From Sphingopyxis macrogoltabida (GTDB lineage Bacteria; Pseudomonadota; Alphaproteobacteria; Sphingomonadales; Sphingomonadaceae), in contig QFPJ01000006.1 in assembly GCA_003241685.1 (NCBI GenBank), positions 62,001-126,000 on the forward strand: a stretch of DNA of 64,000 nucleotides, given 5' to 3'. The stretch's first letter is position 1; every line of letters begins with the position of its first letter. The notes beneath the pieces were generated by a model. The model was not told the origin of the DNA, made no database searches, and saw only the letters and a list, made by a program, of their open reading frames with translations. The position numbers and the translations under genes were made by a program. Shown here piece after piece: positions 51,633 through 60,070 of this stretch.

Positions 51633-53240
51633 GTGAGCAGCCTGATCAAAAATGTCGGGACGATCGGCGGCCTGACCATGGTCAGCCGCATTTTCGGCTT
51701 CGCCCGCGACATGCTGCTCGCCCGCGTGCTGGGCGCCGGGCTGGCGGCCGACGCCTTTCAGCTTGCCTTCACCCTGCCCAACACCTTTCGCCGCCTGTTC
51801 GCCGAGGGTGCCTTTTCGGTCGCCTTCGTCCCCATGTACAGCCGCGTGTTGCACAGCGAGGAAAGCGAAGGCGGGGGTGAGGCGGCGGCGGCGAAATTCG
51901 CCGACGATGTTCTGGGCGTCTTCCTGTGGGTGCTGCTGGCCTTTTCGGCGTTCGCGATGATCGTCATGCCCGGCATCGTATGGCTGCTGGCGCGCGAGTA
52001 TCAGACGGTGCCGGGCAAGTTCGAACTGGCGGTGTTCCTGAGCCGCGTCACCTTTCCCTATCTGGCGCTGGTCAGCATGGTCGCGATGCTGTCCGGCCTG
52101 CTCAACGCGCGCTCGCGCTTCGCCCCCGGCGCCCTTGTCCCGGTGCTGCTCAACATCGTGCTGATCGGTGGGATATTGATCGGCGCCAAGCTGCGCGGTC
52201 CCGGCGGCGACGACCGCATCGTCGCAATCGCCCTGTCGGTATCGCTGACCTTCGCGGGCGTCGTCCAGCTGGCCTACATGGGGTGGGCGGTGCGGCGCGC
52301 GGGGCTGAAACTGCACATCCGGCTGCCGAAACTGACGCCCGAAGTGCGGCGGCTCGGCATGTTGATCCTGCCCGCGACCTTCGGCGCCGGCATCTATCAG
52401 GTCAGCCAGTTCGTCGATACCTTCTTCGCCACCTCGCTGCCGCAGGGGTCGCTGACTCTGCTCAAGCTGGCCGACCGGCTGAACCAGCTCCCGCTGGGCA
52501 TCGTCGGCATCGCGCTCGGCACCGCGATCCTGCCGATGCTGGCGCGCCATATTCACGGCGGCGACGCGGCGGAGGCGCAGCGGCTTCAGACCAACGCCTT
52601 TGAAATGGCGACGCTGCTCACCCTGCCCGCCGCGGCGGCGCTCGCCATCTGCGCCCCGGCCTTCACCGCCGCCTTTTTCGTCGGTGGCAAATTCACCGCC
52701 GCCGACGGGGCGATCATGGCGCATATCGTCGTCGCGCTGGTCGCCGGGCTGCCCGCCTATGTCATCGTCAAGATATTGAACCCGGGCTTTTTCGCGCGCG
52801 AGGATATGCGGACGCCGGTGTGGACCGCCTTCGCCTCGCTGCTGATCAACATCGCGATCAACCTCTATGTCGTCGAACGCTATGGCATCGTCGGGCTGGC
52901 GGGGGCGACGGCGGTGTCGGCATCGATCAACTGCCTGCTGCTCTATGCCGTGCTGCACCGGCGCGGCTGGTTCCATTTCACCGGCCGGCTGGCGGGGCGG
53001 ATCGCGCGCCAGATCGTCGCGGTCGCGGCCATGTCGGCGCTGCTGTGGTGGATGATGCCGCGCCTTGCGCCCTATTACAGCGGCGGGGTGGTCGACCGCA
53101 TCTGGTCGCTGGCGGCGCTGTGCGCGGCGGGCGGCGCGACCTTCTTCGCGGTCGCCTTCCTTGTCGGTGCGCTTGACAAGGAGCTGATCGCGATGTTGAC
53201 GCGGCGGCGCGCCCGCAGTGCGGCGCCGACACAGGAGTAG
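51633..53240 (+). CDS. murJ: Lipid II flippase MurJ
   Basis: A 535-residue polytopic membrane protein (about 14 helices) that flips the peptidoglycan precursor lipid II. The N-terminus NVGTIGGLTMVSRIFGFARD (residues 6-25), the LPNTFRRLFAEGAFSVAFVP segment after it and QFVDTFFATSLPQGSLTLL with ADRLNQLPLGIVGIALGTAI are diagnostic. It starts with GTG (51633). It sits between secB and trpS in one orientation, three bases from trpS. Confidence 0.94.
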   Translation: MSSLIKNVGTIGGLTMVSRIFGFARDMLLARVLGAGLAADAFQLAFTLPNTFRRLFAEGAFSVAFVPMYSRVLHSEESEGGGEAAAAKFADDVLGVFLWVLLAFSAFAMIVMPGIVWLLAREYQTVPGKFELAVFLSRVTFPYLALVSMVAMLSGLLNARSRFAPGALVPVLLNIVLIGGILIGAKLRGPGGDDRIVAIALSVSLTFAGVVQLAYMGWAVRRAGLKLHIRLPKLTPEVRRLGMLILPATFGAGIYQVSQFVDTFFATSLPQGSLTLLKLADRLNQLPLGIVGIALGTAILPMLARHIHGGDAAEAQRLQTNAFEMATLLTLPAAAALAICAPAFTAAFFVGGKFTAADGAIMAHIVVALVAGLPAYVIVKILNPGFFAREDMRTPVWTAFASLLINIAINLYVVERYGIVGLAGATAVSASINCLLLYAVLHRRGWFHFTGRLAGRIARQIVAVAAMSALLWWMMPRLAPYYSGGVVDRIWSLAALCAAGGATFFAVAFLVGALDKELIAMLTRRRARSAAPTQE

Positions 53241-53243
53241 GAC

Positions 53244-54245
53244 ATGCGGATCGTATCGGGCATCCAGCCCACCGGAAATTTGCACCTTGGCAATTATCTG
53301 GGCGCGATCCGCAACTGGGTGCGGATGCAGCAGGACGGCGAATGCCTGTTCTTTCTGGCCGACCTGCACGCGATTTCGATGCCGCATGTGCCCGCCGACC
53401 TGATCGCCAACACGCGCGCGATGACCGCGGCGCTGGTCGCGTGCGGGATCGACACCGACCGATCCTACCTGTTCAATCAGGCGCGCGTTCCAGCCCACGC
53501 CGAACTGCAATGGCTGCTGAACGGCACCGCGCGCATGGGCTGGCTCAACCGCATGACGCAGTGGAAGGACAAGGCGGGCAAGAACCGCGAATCGGCGTCG
53601 GCCGCGCTCTTCACCTATCCGGTCCTCCAGGCGGCGGATGTCCTGCTCTATCAGGCGACGCATGTGCCGGTGGGCGAGGACCAGAAACAGCATCTGGAAC
53701 TGGCGCGCGACATCGCGCAGAAGTTCAACAATGATTTCGCGGCGCCGGACGCGCCGGTTTTCGCCCTGCCCGAACCGATCATCCCCGCCGACGCGGCGCG
53801 GATCATGAGCCTGCGCGACGGGTCGGCGAAAATGTCGAAATCGGACCCGTCGGACATGAGCCGCATCAACCTGACCGACGATGCCGACACGATGATGCAG
53901 AAGGTGAAGAAGGCGCGGACCGATCCCGACGCGCTGCCGTCCGAGGCGGCGGGGCTGGAGGGGCGGGCCGAGGCGCGCAATCTGGTCGGCATCTATGCGA
54001 CGCTGGCCGATACCGGCGTCGACGATGTGCTGCGCGATTTCGCGGGGCAGGGTTTCGGCGCGTTCAAACCCGCGCTCGGCGAGCTGCTGGTGGAAAAGCT
54101 GGCGCCGATCAACGCGCGCTTCGTCGCGCTCAAGGACGATCATGCCGCGCTCGACGCCATTTTGGCGCGCGGCGCCGAAAAGGCGCGGGACCTTGCAAAA
54201 CCGACGCTCGACGCCACCTATGATGCATTGGGCCTATGTCGTTGA
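53244..54245 (+). CDS. trpS: Tryptophanyl-tRNA synthetase
   Basis: A 333-residue class I synthetase that charges tRNA-Trp. The HIGH-type motif is in GNLHLGNYLGAIRNWV (residues 12-27) and the KMSKS motif in GSAKMSKSDPSDMS (about 191-204). Its ribosome site (CAGGAG) lies in the last codons of murJ, so the two are coupled. Length is as usual. Confidence 0.95.
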   Translation: MRIVSGIQPTGNLHLGNYLGAIRNWVRMQQDGECLFFLADLHAISMPHVPADLIANTRAMTAALVACGIDTDRSYLFNQARVPAHAELQWLLNGTARMGWLNRMTQWKDKAGKNRESASAALFTYPVLQAADVLLYQATHVPVGEDQKQHLELARDIAQKFNNDFAAPDAPVFALPEPIIPADAARIMSLRDGSAKMSKSDPSDMSRINLTDDADTMMQKVKKARTDPDALPSEAAGLEGRAEARNLVGIYATLADTGVDDVLRDFAGQGFGAFKPALGELLVEKLAPINARFVALKDDHAALDAILARGAEKARDLAKPTLDATYDALGLCR

Positions 54246-54378
54246 AAGGGCGTCGTCGCGGCGCCGATTCCGCGGAACGAAGCTGCGACGAAATGGGTTC
54301 AACCAAGGTTCAGTCGCGTTGGCATAGTCTTATTGGAGTAGGAACGCCTGCGTGCGGGCCGAATCACGGAGCAAGACG

Positions 54379-55074
54379 ATGAGCAAGATCAGTTTCCGGC
54401 ATCTGGGTTTCGCCGCGGCGGCGGGCGCCGCGCTGGCGCTGGCCGGCTGTGCGACGCCGTTTCGCGCCGATGTCGCGCGTTTCCAGTCGCAGCTCCCCGC
54501 ACCGCAGGGACAGAGCTTCGTCGTCGAATCGAGCAACCCGGCGTTGCAGGGCGGCATCGAATTCGGCCAATATGCCAATATGGTCGCGGGCGAGTTGACG
54601 CGCTACGGCTACCGCCCTGCGGCGAACGGCGAGCGCGCCGACCTGGTCGTCCGTATGGACTATGGCGTCGACAATGGCCGCGAACGTGTCGTGTCGAGCC
54701 CCGGCTTCGGCGACCCCTGGTATGGCAGCGGTTTTTACGGTCGCGGCTTCTATCGCCCGGTGATCGTCACGGGCCGCGGCGGGCGCCGCTATGTCTATGG
54801 CTATCGCGACCCGTTCATGTGGGGCGGTTTCGGGCCCGGCTGGGGCGGCTATAACGATGTCAGCAGCTACACCGTCTATACCAGCGGCCTGAAGCTTCAG
54901 ATCGATCGCGCTGCCGATGGATCGCGGTTGTTCGAAGGACAGGCCGAAGCCCAGTCGCGCGACAATAATCTGCAGACGATCGTCCCCAATCTGGTCGAGG
55001 CGATGTTCACCGGCTTCCCCGGCAATTCGGGCGAGCGGGTCCGCATCACCGTCGCGCCGCCCGAAAAGGGCTGA
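54379..55074 (+). CDS. DUF4136 lipoprotein
   Basis: A 231-residue lipoprotein. The lipobox LALAGCATP follows the signal peptide. The DUF4136 body has SNPALQGGIEFGQYANMVAG, a Gly/Tyr/Arg-rich middle (GFYGRGFYRPVIVTGRGGRR), and ends LKLQIDRAADGSRLFEGQAE and FTGFPGNSGERVRITV. Family members sit in the outer membrane or periplasm; no function is established. It has its own upstream region (133 bp). Confidence 0.88.
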   Translation: MSKISFRHLGFAAAAGAALALAGCATPFRADVARFQSQLPAPQGQSFVVESSNPALQGGIEFGQYANMVAGELTRYGYRPAANGERADLVVRMDYGVDNGRERVVSSPGFGDPWYGSGFYGRGFYRPVIVTGRGGRRYVYGYRDPFMWGGFGPGWGGYNDVSSYTVYTSGLKLQIDRAADGSRLFEGQAEAQSRDNNLQTIVPNLVEAMFTGFPGNSGERVRITVAPPEKG

Positions 55075-55157
55075 GCCGCCCATCGCGGCCGAAGCACGGG
55101 CCCGCCTTTCGGTTGAACGGCGGGCCTGCTGCGTTTCCGTGATATGCGGCGGCGCCA

Positions 55158-55574
55158 TCAATGCCAGGGCGAGGTTCGCACGCTCCAGTAGAGGATGGTG
55201 AGCAGTCCTGCCCAGATCAGCAGGATCGCGATCATTCCCGCGCGGCTCGATGGGCGCTCGCTCGCGGCTTCGGCGGCCGCGTGCAGTTCGGCCCATAAAG
55301 GCGCCGGGATCAGCCGGCGAACGAGCCAGAGGCCCGCCGGCACGACGACCAGATCGTCGATCCAGCCGAGCACCGGGATGAAATCGGGAATCAGGTCGAT
55401 CGGCGACAGCGCATAGGCGGCAACCGCGATCGCCAGCAAGCGCGCGGTCCACGGCACACGCGCATCGCGCGCGGCGAGCCAGGCGGCGTGCGCCTCCACC
55501 GCCAGCCGGTGGCCCAGGTCGCCGATGCGTTCCGAAAGGGATTTGCCCGTCATCGCGCGCATCATTACTGTCAT
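55158..55574 (-). CDS. YkvA/DUF1232-type membrane protein
   Basis: A 138-residue protein. RVPWTARLLAIAVAAYALSP followed by IDLIPDFIPVLGWIDDLVVV (about residues 40-80) is the DUF1232 signature, and a final hydrophobic helix near the C-terminus (MIAILLIWAGLLTILYW) completes it. Four in-frame ATGs lie at 55553-55574; the most upstream leaves only three bases to the divergent epimerase start. Function unknown. Confidence 0.82.
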   Translation of the reverse strand: MTVMMRAMTGKSLSERIGDLGHRLAVEAHAAWLAARDARVPWTARLLAIAVAAYALSPIDLIPDFIPVLGWIDDLVVVPAGLWLVRRLIPAPLWAELHAAAEAASERPSSRAGMIAILLIWAGLLTILYWSVRTSPWH

Positions 55575-55577
55575 CGC

Positions 55578-56576
55578 ATGACCATCCAACTGAAAAGCGC
55601 ACGCGTCGAACGCTGGCCGGTCGCGGGCCGGTTCGTCATCAGCCGCGGCGCCACCGATCATGTCGATGTCGTCGTGGCCGAAGTGGCGGAGGCGGGCGGT
55701 GAAAAAGTGGGGCGCGGCGAAGGCACGCCCGTCTATTATCTGGGCGAGGATGCCGCGAAATGCCGCGACGCCATTCTTCGCGCGGCGCCGCACATCGCCG
55801 GGCTGGACGCGGCGGCGGCGCGCGCGGCGGTCCAGGAACTGATGCCGGCGGGTGCGGCGCGCAATGCGCTCGACTGCGCGCTATGGGATCTGGAGGCGCA
55901 GCTTCGCGGGCTGCGCTTGTGGCAGCTGGCGGGATGCGACGGGGCGCCGACCGCGCGCGTCACGGCCTATACGATTTCGCTGGGAACGCCGGGGGCAATG
56001 GCGGAGCAGGCCGCGACGGCGGAGGCCGACGGCTATCGGCTGTTGAAGGTGAAACTGACCGGCGAAGGCGACCGGCTGCGAATCGCCGGGGTTCGCAAGG
56101 GCGCGCCCAACGCGCGGCTGATCGTCGATGCCAATGAAAGCTGGGGCCAGATCGACTTGCTCAGCGAGGCGGAGGCGCTCGCCGATATGGGGGTTGAGAT
56201 GATCGAGCAGCCGGTGCCGGCCGGCGCCGACGCGCTGCTCGACCCCATTTATGCGCCGATCCCCTTCGTCGCGGACGAAAGTTGCCAGGTCGCCGCCGAC
56301 ATCGCACGAATCGGCCCATTCTACGATGGCGTGAATATCAAGCTCGACAAGGCCGGCGGACTGACCGAGGCGCTTCGTGTCGCCGATGCCGCCGATGCGG
56401 CGGGGCTGTCGATCATGGTCGGGTGCATGCTCTGCACCAGCCTGGGGATCGCGCCCGCCTTTGTCCTGGCGCAGCGCGCGAAATGGGTCGACCTCGACGG
56501 CCCCGCGCTACTGGCGCGGGACCGCGAGGACGGGTTCGAGTTTCGCGAAGGCCGAATCGGGCCGCCGGTGCGGTAG
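55578..56576 (+). CDS. Enolase-superfamily epimerase, Ala-Glu epimerase / N-acetyl-glutamate racemase (DgcA) type
   Basis: A 332-residue muconate-lactonising-type enzyme. Catalytic lysine in RLLKVKLTGE (about 155), metal ligands in LIVDANESWG (about 182), MIEQPVPAG (about 208) and FVADESC (about 233), then the second catalytic Lys in GVNIKLDKAGGLTEAL (about 258). The CMLCTSLGIAPAF segment is typical of dipeptide epimerases and the DgcA branch. It would recycle murein peptide L-Ala-D-Glu or invert N-acetyl-D-glutamate. A DgcN-type partner is not adjacent, which favours the dipeptide role slightly. Confidence 0.85.
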   Translation: MTIQLKSARVERWPVAGRFVISRGATDHVDVVVAEVAEAGGEKVGRGEGTPVYYLGEDAAKCRDAILRAAPHIAGLDAAAARAAVQELMPAGAARNALDCALWDLEAQLRGLRLWQLAGCDGAPTARVTAYTISLGTPGAMAEQAATAEADGYRLLKVKLTGEGDRLRIAGVRKGAPNARLIVDANESWGQIDLLSEAEALADMGVEMIEQPVPAGADALLDPIYAPIPFVADESCQVAADIARIGPFYDGVNIKLDKAGGLTEALRVADAADAAGLSIMVGCMLCTSLGIAPAFVLAQRAKWVDLDGPALLARDREDGFEFREGRIGPPVR

Positions 56577-56590
56577 CGATCCGGGCGCGG

Positions 56591-57055
56591 TCAGAGCGCC
56601 ACTTCGGCGTGCTTGCCCAGATCGCCTTCCTTCATCGTCATGCCCGTCGCGAGCTTGAACATGCCCTTGATGCCGGGGTCTGCCGTCCAGATTTCGGCAT
56701 CGTCCAGATCGAAGCGCAGCAGAAGCAGCTTGGGGTCGTCCTTGCCGCCTTCATACCAGGCGGCAATTCCGTTGTTCCACAGCTTGTCCAGCACCGCGCG
56801 ATCGGCTTCGGGCCGCAACGTGCCCGATATGCAGGCGAACAGGTCGTGGCCCTTGGACGCAAACTGCGCCATTGCTGGGCCGCCCGCCGCCAGACGATTG
56901 TCGGTCGCGGTGAAGAACCAGAAGGCGCTGTTCGCATCCTTGTCGAGCTGCGCGTTCATCGGGACATGATGGTCGCGTCCGCCGGTCAGGCCGACCATGA
57001 CATTGGGGCTGGCATCCAGCGCCTTCCAGAATGTCTTTTTGATATCCTCGCTCAT
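56591..57055 (-). CDS. Pyridoxamine 5'-phosphate oxidase-fold protein (general stress protein 26 type)
   Basis: A 154-residue flavin-binding split-barrel protein: KTFWKALDASPNVMVGLTGG at the start, then HVPMNAQLDKDANSAFWFFT and the segment DNRLAAGG, with KLWNNGIAAWYEGGKDDPKL in the middle. The pattern is that of Pnp-like general stress proteins that bind FMN or F420 rather than of true PdxH. It converges with the epimerase gene and is transcribed away from the decayed soxR. Confidence 0.87.
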   Translation of the reverse strand: MSEDIKKTFWKALDASPNVMVGLTGGRDHHVPMNAQLDKDANSAFWFFTATDNRLAAGGPAMAQFASKGHDLFACISGTLRPEADRAVLDKLWNNGIAAWYEGGKDDPKLLLLRFDLDDAEIWTADPGIKGMFKLATGMTMKEGDLGKHAEVAL

Positions 57056-57080
57056 GGAATTTCCTTTCTGGCCCCTCGAT

Positions 57081-57383
57081 ATGTCGATCAACGCAGCAGA
57101 GGCGCAGATGTTGCCCGGGTTAGCGCCGGCGCGGCTGCCCGCCGGGCGAACCCCGAATGCCGCCGACTGGACGCGGATCAGCACCGGGCTGCGCGCCCGG
57201 ATCGATGCCCGCATCGCGGCGCTGCAACGGACGCGCGACCTGCTCGACGGCTGTATCGGCTGCGGCTGCCTGTCGCTGAAAAAATGCGGGCTGTACAATG
57301 CGGGCGACAAGGCGGCGCAGCGCGGCGCGGGGCCGCGCTATCTGCTCGGCGACCGCGCGGGGGAGGTCGCCGAAGTGGATTGA
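57081..57383 (+). pseudogene. soxR: 5'-truncated soxR remnant
   Basis: The frame of 100 codons ends as the C-terminal half of SoxR: dimerisation helix (TPNAADWTRISTGLRARIDA) and an intact [2Fe-2S] site CIGCGCLSLKKC with all four cysteines, then GLYNAGDKAAQRGAGPRYL. The N-terminal MerR helix-turn-helix (about the first 70 residues) is missing; the sequence to the left is the neighbouring gene's upstream region on the other strand. Without the HTH it cannot act as the usual activator. A short protein of cluster-binding type could still be made from ATG 57081. Confidence 0.75.
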
Positions 57384-57440
57384 CGCGATTCAGGCGGGGC
57401 GTAGGGATGGGGGATCACACCCTGTAAGCGGAGAGGTTCG

Positions 57441-57995
57441 ATGAAGGCTTTTTTCCCGACCCTGCTGATGATCGGGGCGCTGCAGCCCGCCCCCGCGCTG
57501 GCGGAACCGGCGTCGCCGCTGCTGGGAACATGGGCGGCCGACATCGACCGTCTGCCGATCCCGCCCGAGGCGCGGCCGAAGAGCGTGACGATCACCTATA
57601 GCGACGTCGGCGGCGGCCAATGGCGAACGCATGTCGATGTCGTGCTTCCCGATGGCAAGGCTCTACAGGCAATCTCCACCTATACGCCCGACGGCACGCC
57701 GGTGAAGGTGGCGGGCAATCTGGAGGCCGATACGGTCGCGACGCGTATTCCCGAACCCGGCGTGATGATCACCGCGCTCGCGCTCGGCGGGGTTCCCGGA
57801 TCGATGCGGACCTATACCGTGTCCGCCGACGGCCAGAGGATGACCGAGACCGTCGTATTTTTCACGAAGGACGGCACGCCGGGGATGCGCACCAATCTGT
57901 TCAACCGGGTGCGCCCGGGTCAGACGGCGTCCAGCCTTTCGATATCGGGCGCCCCGGCCAGCAGCGAGGAAAAGCGCGCCCCGATCTCGCGATAA
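57441..57995 (+). CDS. Small secreted protein of unknown function
   Basis: A 184-residue protein with signal peptide (MKAFFPTLLMIGALQPAPALA). A beta-rich body, LLGTWAADIDRLPIPPEARP then KSVTITYSDVGGGQWRTHVD, resembles small lipocalin-like exported proteins. I do not recognise a named family. Its ribosome site (GCGGAGAGG) is good. The last 25 codons are antisense to the 3' end of the monooxygenase gene and look unlike the rest (SLSISGAPASSEEKRAPISR), so the original stop may have been lost. Confidence 0.7.
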   Translation: MKAFFPTLLMIGALQPAPALAEPASPLLGTWAADIDRLPIPPEARPKSVTITYSDVGGGQWRTHVDVVLPDGKALQAISTYTPDGTPVKVAGNLEADTVATRIPEPGVMITALALGGVPGSMRTYTVSADGQRMTETVVFFTKDGTPGMRTNLFNRVRPGQTASSLSISGAPASSEEKRAPISR

Positions 57996-58210
57996 TGGGC
58001 CGATGCGCGATGCGCCGCGACGGCGGCTTCGTCGTCATAGCATTCGAGCACTTTGTAGGTGCCCGCTTCGCCGCCGCGGAACAGGCGGTAATAGCTGTTG
58101 CCGGGCTCGTCCGCGTTTACCGCGGCGGCCAGATCGGCAAAGGCGGCCTCGAACTCGGCTTCCCTGCCCGGCTGCACCCGCAACGTCGCGATCACTCCGA
58201 TGGCGCTCAT
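57920..58210 (-). CDS. Antibiotic biosynthesis monooxygenase (ABM) domain protein
   Basis: A 96-residue single-domain ferredoxin-like protein: IGVIATLRVQPGREAEFEAA at the start, then NADEPGNSYYRLFRGGEAGT and YKVLECYDDEAAVAAHRASA with the conserved His. These small proteins work as quinone-forming or monooxygenase-type enzymes without bound cofactor, or bind small molecules. Its 3' end overlaps the convergent secreted-protein gene by 76 bp. It lies 62 bp downstream of the thiolase gene, same strand. Confidence 0.87.
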   Translation of the reverse strand: MSAIGVIATLRVQPGREAEFEAAFADLAAAVNADEPGNSYYRLFRGGEAGTYKVLECYDDEAAVAAHRASAHYREIGARFSSLLAGAPDIERLDAV

Positions 58211-58272
58211 CGTCCGTCTCCCTTTTTCGGTAAAGGGGCCGGCGGCGATGCGCCGGCCCCATATCGTTTCGA

Positions 58273-59454
58273 TCAGAAAACCTCGAACAGTCCGGCCGCG
58301 CCCTGACCGCCGCCGATGCACATGGTGACGACGACATATTTGGCGCCGCGGCGCTTGCCTTCGATCAGCGCGTGGCCGGTGCAGCGCGCGCCGGTCATGC
58401 CGAATGGGTGGCCGATCGAGATCGAGCCGCCGTTGACGTTGAGCAGCTCGTTCGGAATGCCGAGCTTGTCGCGGCAATAAAGCACCTGCACCGCAAAGGC
58501 TTCATTGAGTTCCCACAGGCCGATGTCGTCCATCTTGAGGTCGAAGCGTTCGAGCAGCTTGGGAATCGCATAGACGGGGCCGATCCCCATTTCGTCGGGT
58601 TCGGTGCCCGCGACGGCCATGCCGACATAACGGCCCAGCGGCTGAAGACCGCGCTTTTCGGCAATTTTCGCTTCCATCACGACCGCTGCCGACGATCCGT
58701 CGGAAAGCTGGCTGGCGTTGCCCGCGGTGATCGTATGGCCTTCGCCCATCACCGGCTTCAGGCTGGCAAGACCTTCCAGCGTGGTGTCGGGACGGTTGCA
58801 TTCGTCCTTGTCGGCGACGACATCCTGATAGGAAACTTCCTTCGTTTCCTTGTTCACGACCGCCATGGTCGCCTTGCAGGCAACGATCTCGTCGTCATAT
58901 TTGCCCGCGGCCTGCGCGGCGGCGGTGCGCTGCTGCGACTGGAGCGAATATTCGTCCTGCGCCTCGCGGCTGATATTGTAACGCTTGGCGACCACCTCTG
59001 CCGTACCGATCATCGGCATATAGGTGTCCTTGTGCATTTCCAGCAGCTCGGGGTCGGTTTCGATGAACACCTTGCCGCTGCCGCTGACCTTCGAAATGCT
59101 CTCGACGCCGCCCGCGACGCAAATGTCCTGGCGGTCGACGATGATCTGCTTCGCGGCGGTCGCGATGGTCATCAGGCCCGACGAACACTGGCGGTCGATC
59201 GACATGCCGGGGACGGTGACGGGCAGGCCGGCGCGCAGCGCGATCAGGCGCCCGACGTTCATCGTCTGCGATCCCTGCTGCATCGCGGCGCCGAACAGCA
59301 CGTCGTCGATTTCGCCGCCTTCAAGGCCGGCGCGTTCGATCGCGGCGCGCACCGAATGGGCGCCCAGCGTCGGGGCGGGGGTGTTGTTGAACGAGCCGCG
59401 CCCCGCCTTGGTCAGCGGGGTGCGGGCGGTGGAAACGATGACGGCGTCACGCAT
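58273..59454 (-). CDS. Acetyl-CoA C-acyltransferase (thiolase)
   Basis: A 393-residue thiolase. The nucleophilic cysteine is in SIDRQCSSGLMTIATAAKQI (about residue 90), the second-domain NGGSISIGHPFGMTGARCTG holds the catalytic His, and VVTMCIGGGQGAAGLFEVF has the acid/base cysteine. It is a degradative type (long-chain 3-ketoacyl-CoA thiolase), suited to beta-oxidation. It is followed by the ABM gene and preceded by a MaoC hydratase gene on the same strand. Confidence 0.93.
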   Translation of the reverse strand: MRDAVIVSTARTPLTKAGRGSFNNTPAPTLGAHSVRAAIERAGLEGGEIDDVLFGAAMQQGSQTMNVGRLIALRAGLPVTVPGMSIDRQCSSGLMTIATAAKQIIVDRQDICVAGGVESISKVSGSGKVFIETDPELLEMHKDTYMPMIGTAEVVAKRYNISREAQDEYSLQSQQRTAAAQAAGKYDDEIVACKATMAVVNKETKEVSYQDVVADKDECNRPDTTLEGLASLKPVMGEGHTITAGNASQLSDGSSAAVVMEAKIAEKRGLQPLGRYVGMAVAGTEPDEMGIGPVYAIPKLLERFDLKMDDIGLWELNEAFAVQVLYCRDKLGIPNELLNVNGGSISIGHPFGMTGARCTGHALIEGKRRGAKYVVVTMCIGGGQGAAGLFEVF

Positions 59455-59518
59455 GATAATCTTCCTTCTGCTTGGATCCGGTTGTCTTTTCGGGGGAGGT
59501 CGGCCGGAAAACCCGTGC

Positions 59519-59977
59519 TCAGATGAAGAACTGGCTGATCCATTCGGCCATCAGCGCGGGCTTTTCCTCGCCTTCGATCTCCACCGTGAATTCCAGCGTC
59601 TGCTGCCACTGGCCGGGACGCTTTTCGTCCAGCTCGAGCAGCTTGAAATGGCCGCGCACGCGCTTGCCCGACCGCACGGGGGCGAGGAAGCGGACCTTGT
59701 TGCCGCCATAGTTGACGCCCATCTTGACCCCTGCGGGCCGCGGGCAGTCGGATTCGGCCATCAGCAGCGGGAACAGCGACAGCGTCAGGAAGCCGTGGGC
59801 GATCGTCCCGCCGAACGGCGTCAGCTTCGCCTTTTCCTCGTCGATATGGATGAATTGATGGTCGCCGGTCGCGTCGGCGAACTTGTTGATCATGTCCTGG
59901 TCGACCAGCACCCATTCGGAGCTGCCCAGCGTCTTGCCGACCAGTTGCTTCATGTCCTGCGGCGAAATTTCGGCCAT
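59519..59977 (-). CDS. MaoC-family (R)-specific enoyl-CoA hydratase-like protein
   Basis: A 152-residue single hot-dog-fold hydratase. The hydratase-2 motif is in FADATGDHQFIHIDEEKA (Asp and His, about residues 34-51) followed by FGGTIAHGFLTLSLFPLL. These are the catalytic residues of (R)-hydratases. It lies 64 bp upstream of the thiolase gene, so a shared message for fatty-acyl-CoA or PHA-monomer metabolism is likely. Confidence 0.92.
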   Translation of the reverse strand: MAEISPQDMKQLVGKTLGSSEWVLVDQDMINKFADATGDHQFIHIDEEKAKLTPFGGTIAHGFLTLSLFPLLMAESDCPRPAGVKMGVNYGGNKVRFLAPVRSGKRVRGHFKLLELDEKRPGQWQQTLEFTVEIEGEEKPALMAEWISQFFI

Positions 59978-60070
59978 TTCTCATCCCCTCAATGCTGTTT
60001 CGGGGCGCGTTCTAGGCCGGTCGGTACGGATTGCACAAGGGGTATGGCCCGGAACCGCGGCGCCGTAGCG

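Noticed and set aside
50916..54143. A 1075-codon open frame on the minus strand across secB, murJ and trpS
   Set aside because: Its protein is a charged, low-complexity string without family features, and the plus strand carries three clear essential genes. GC-rich DNA leaves such antisense frames open.
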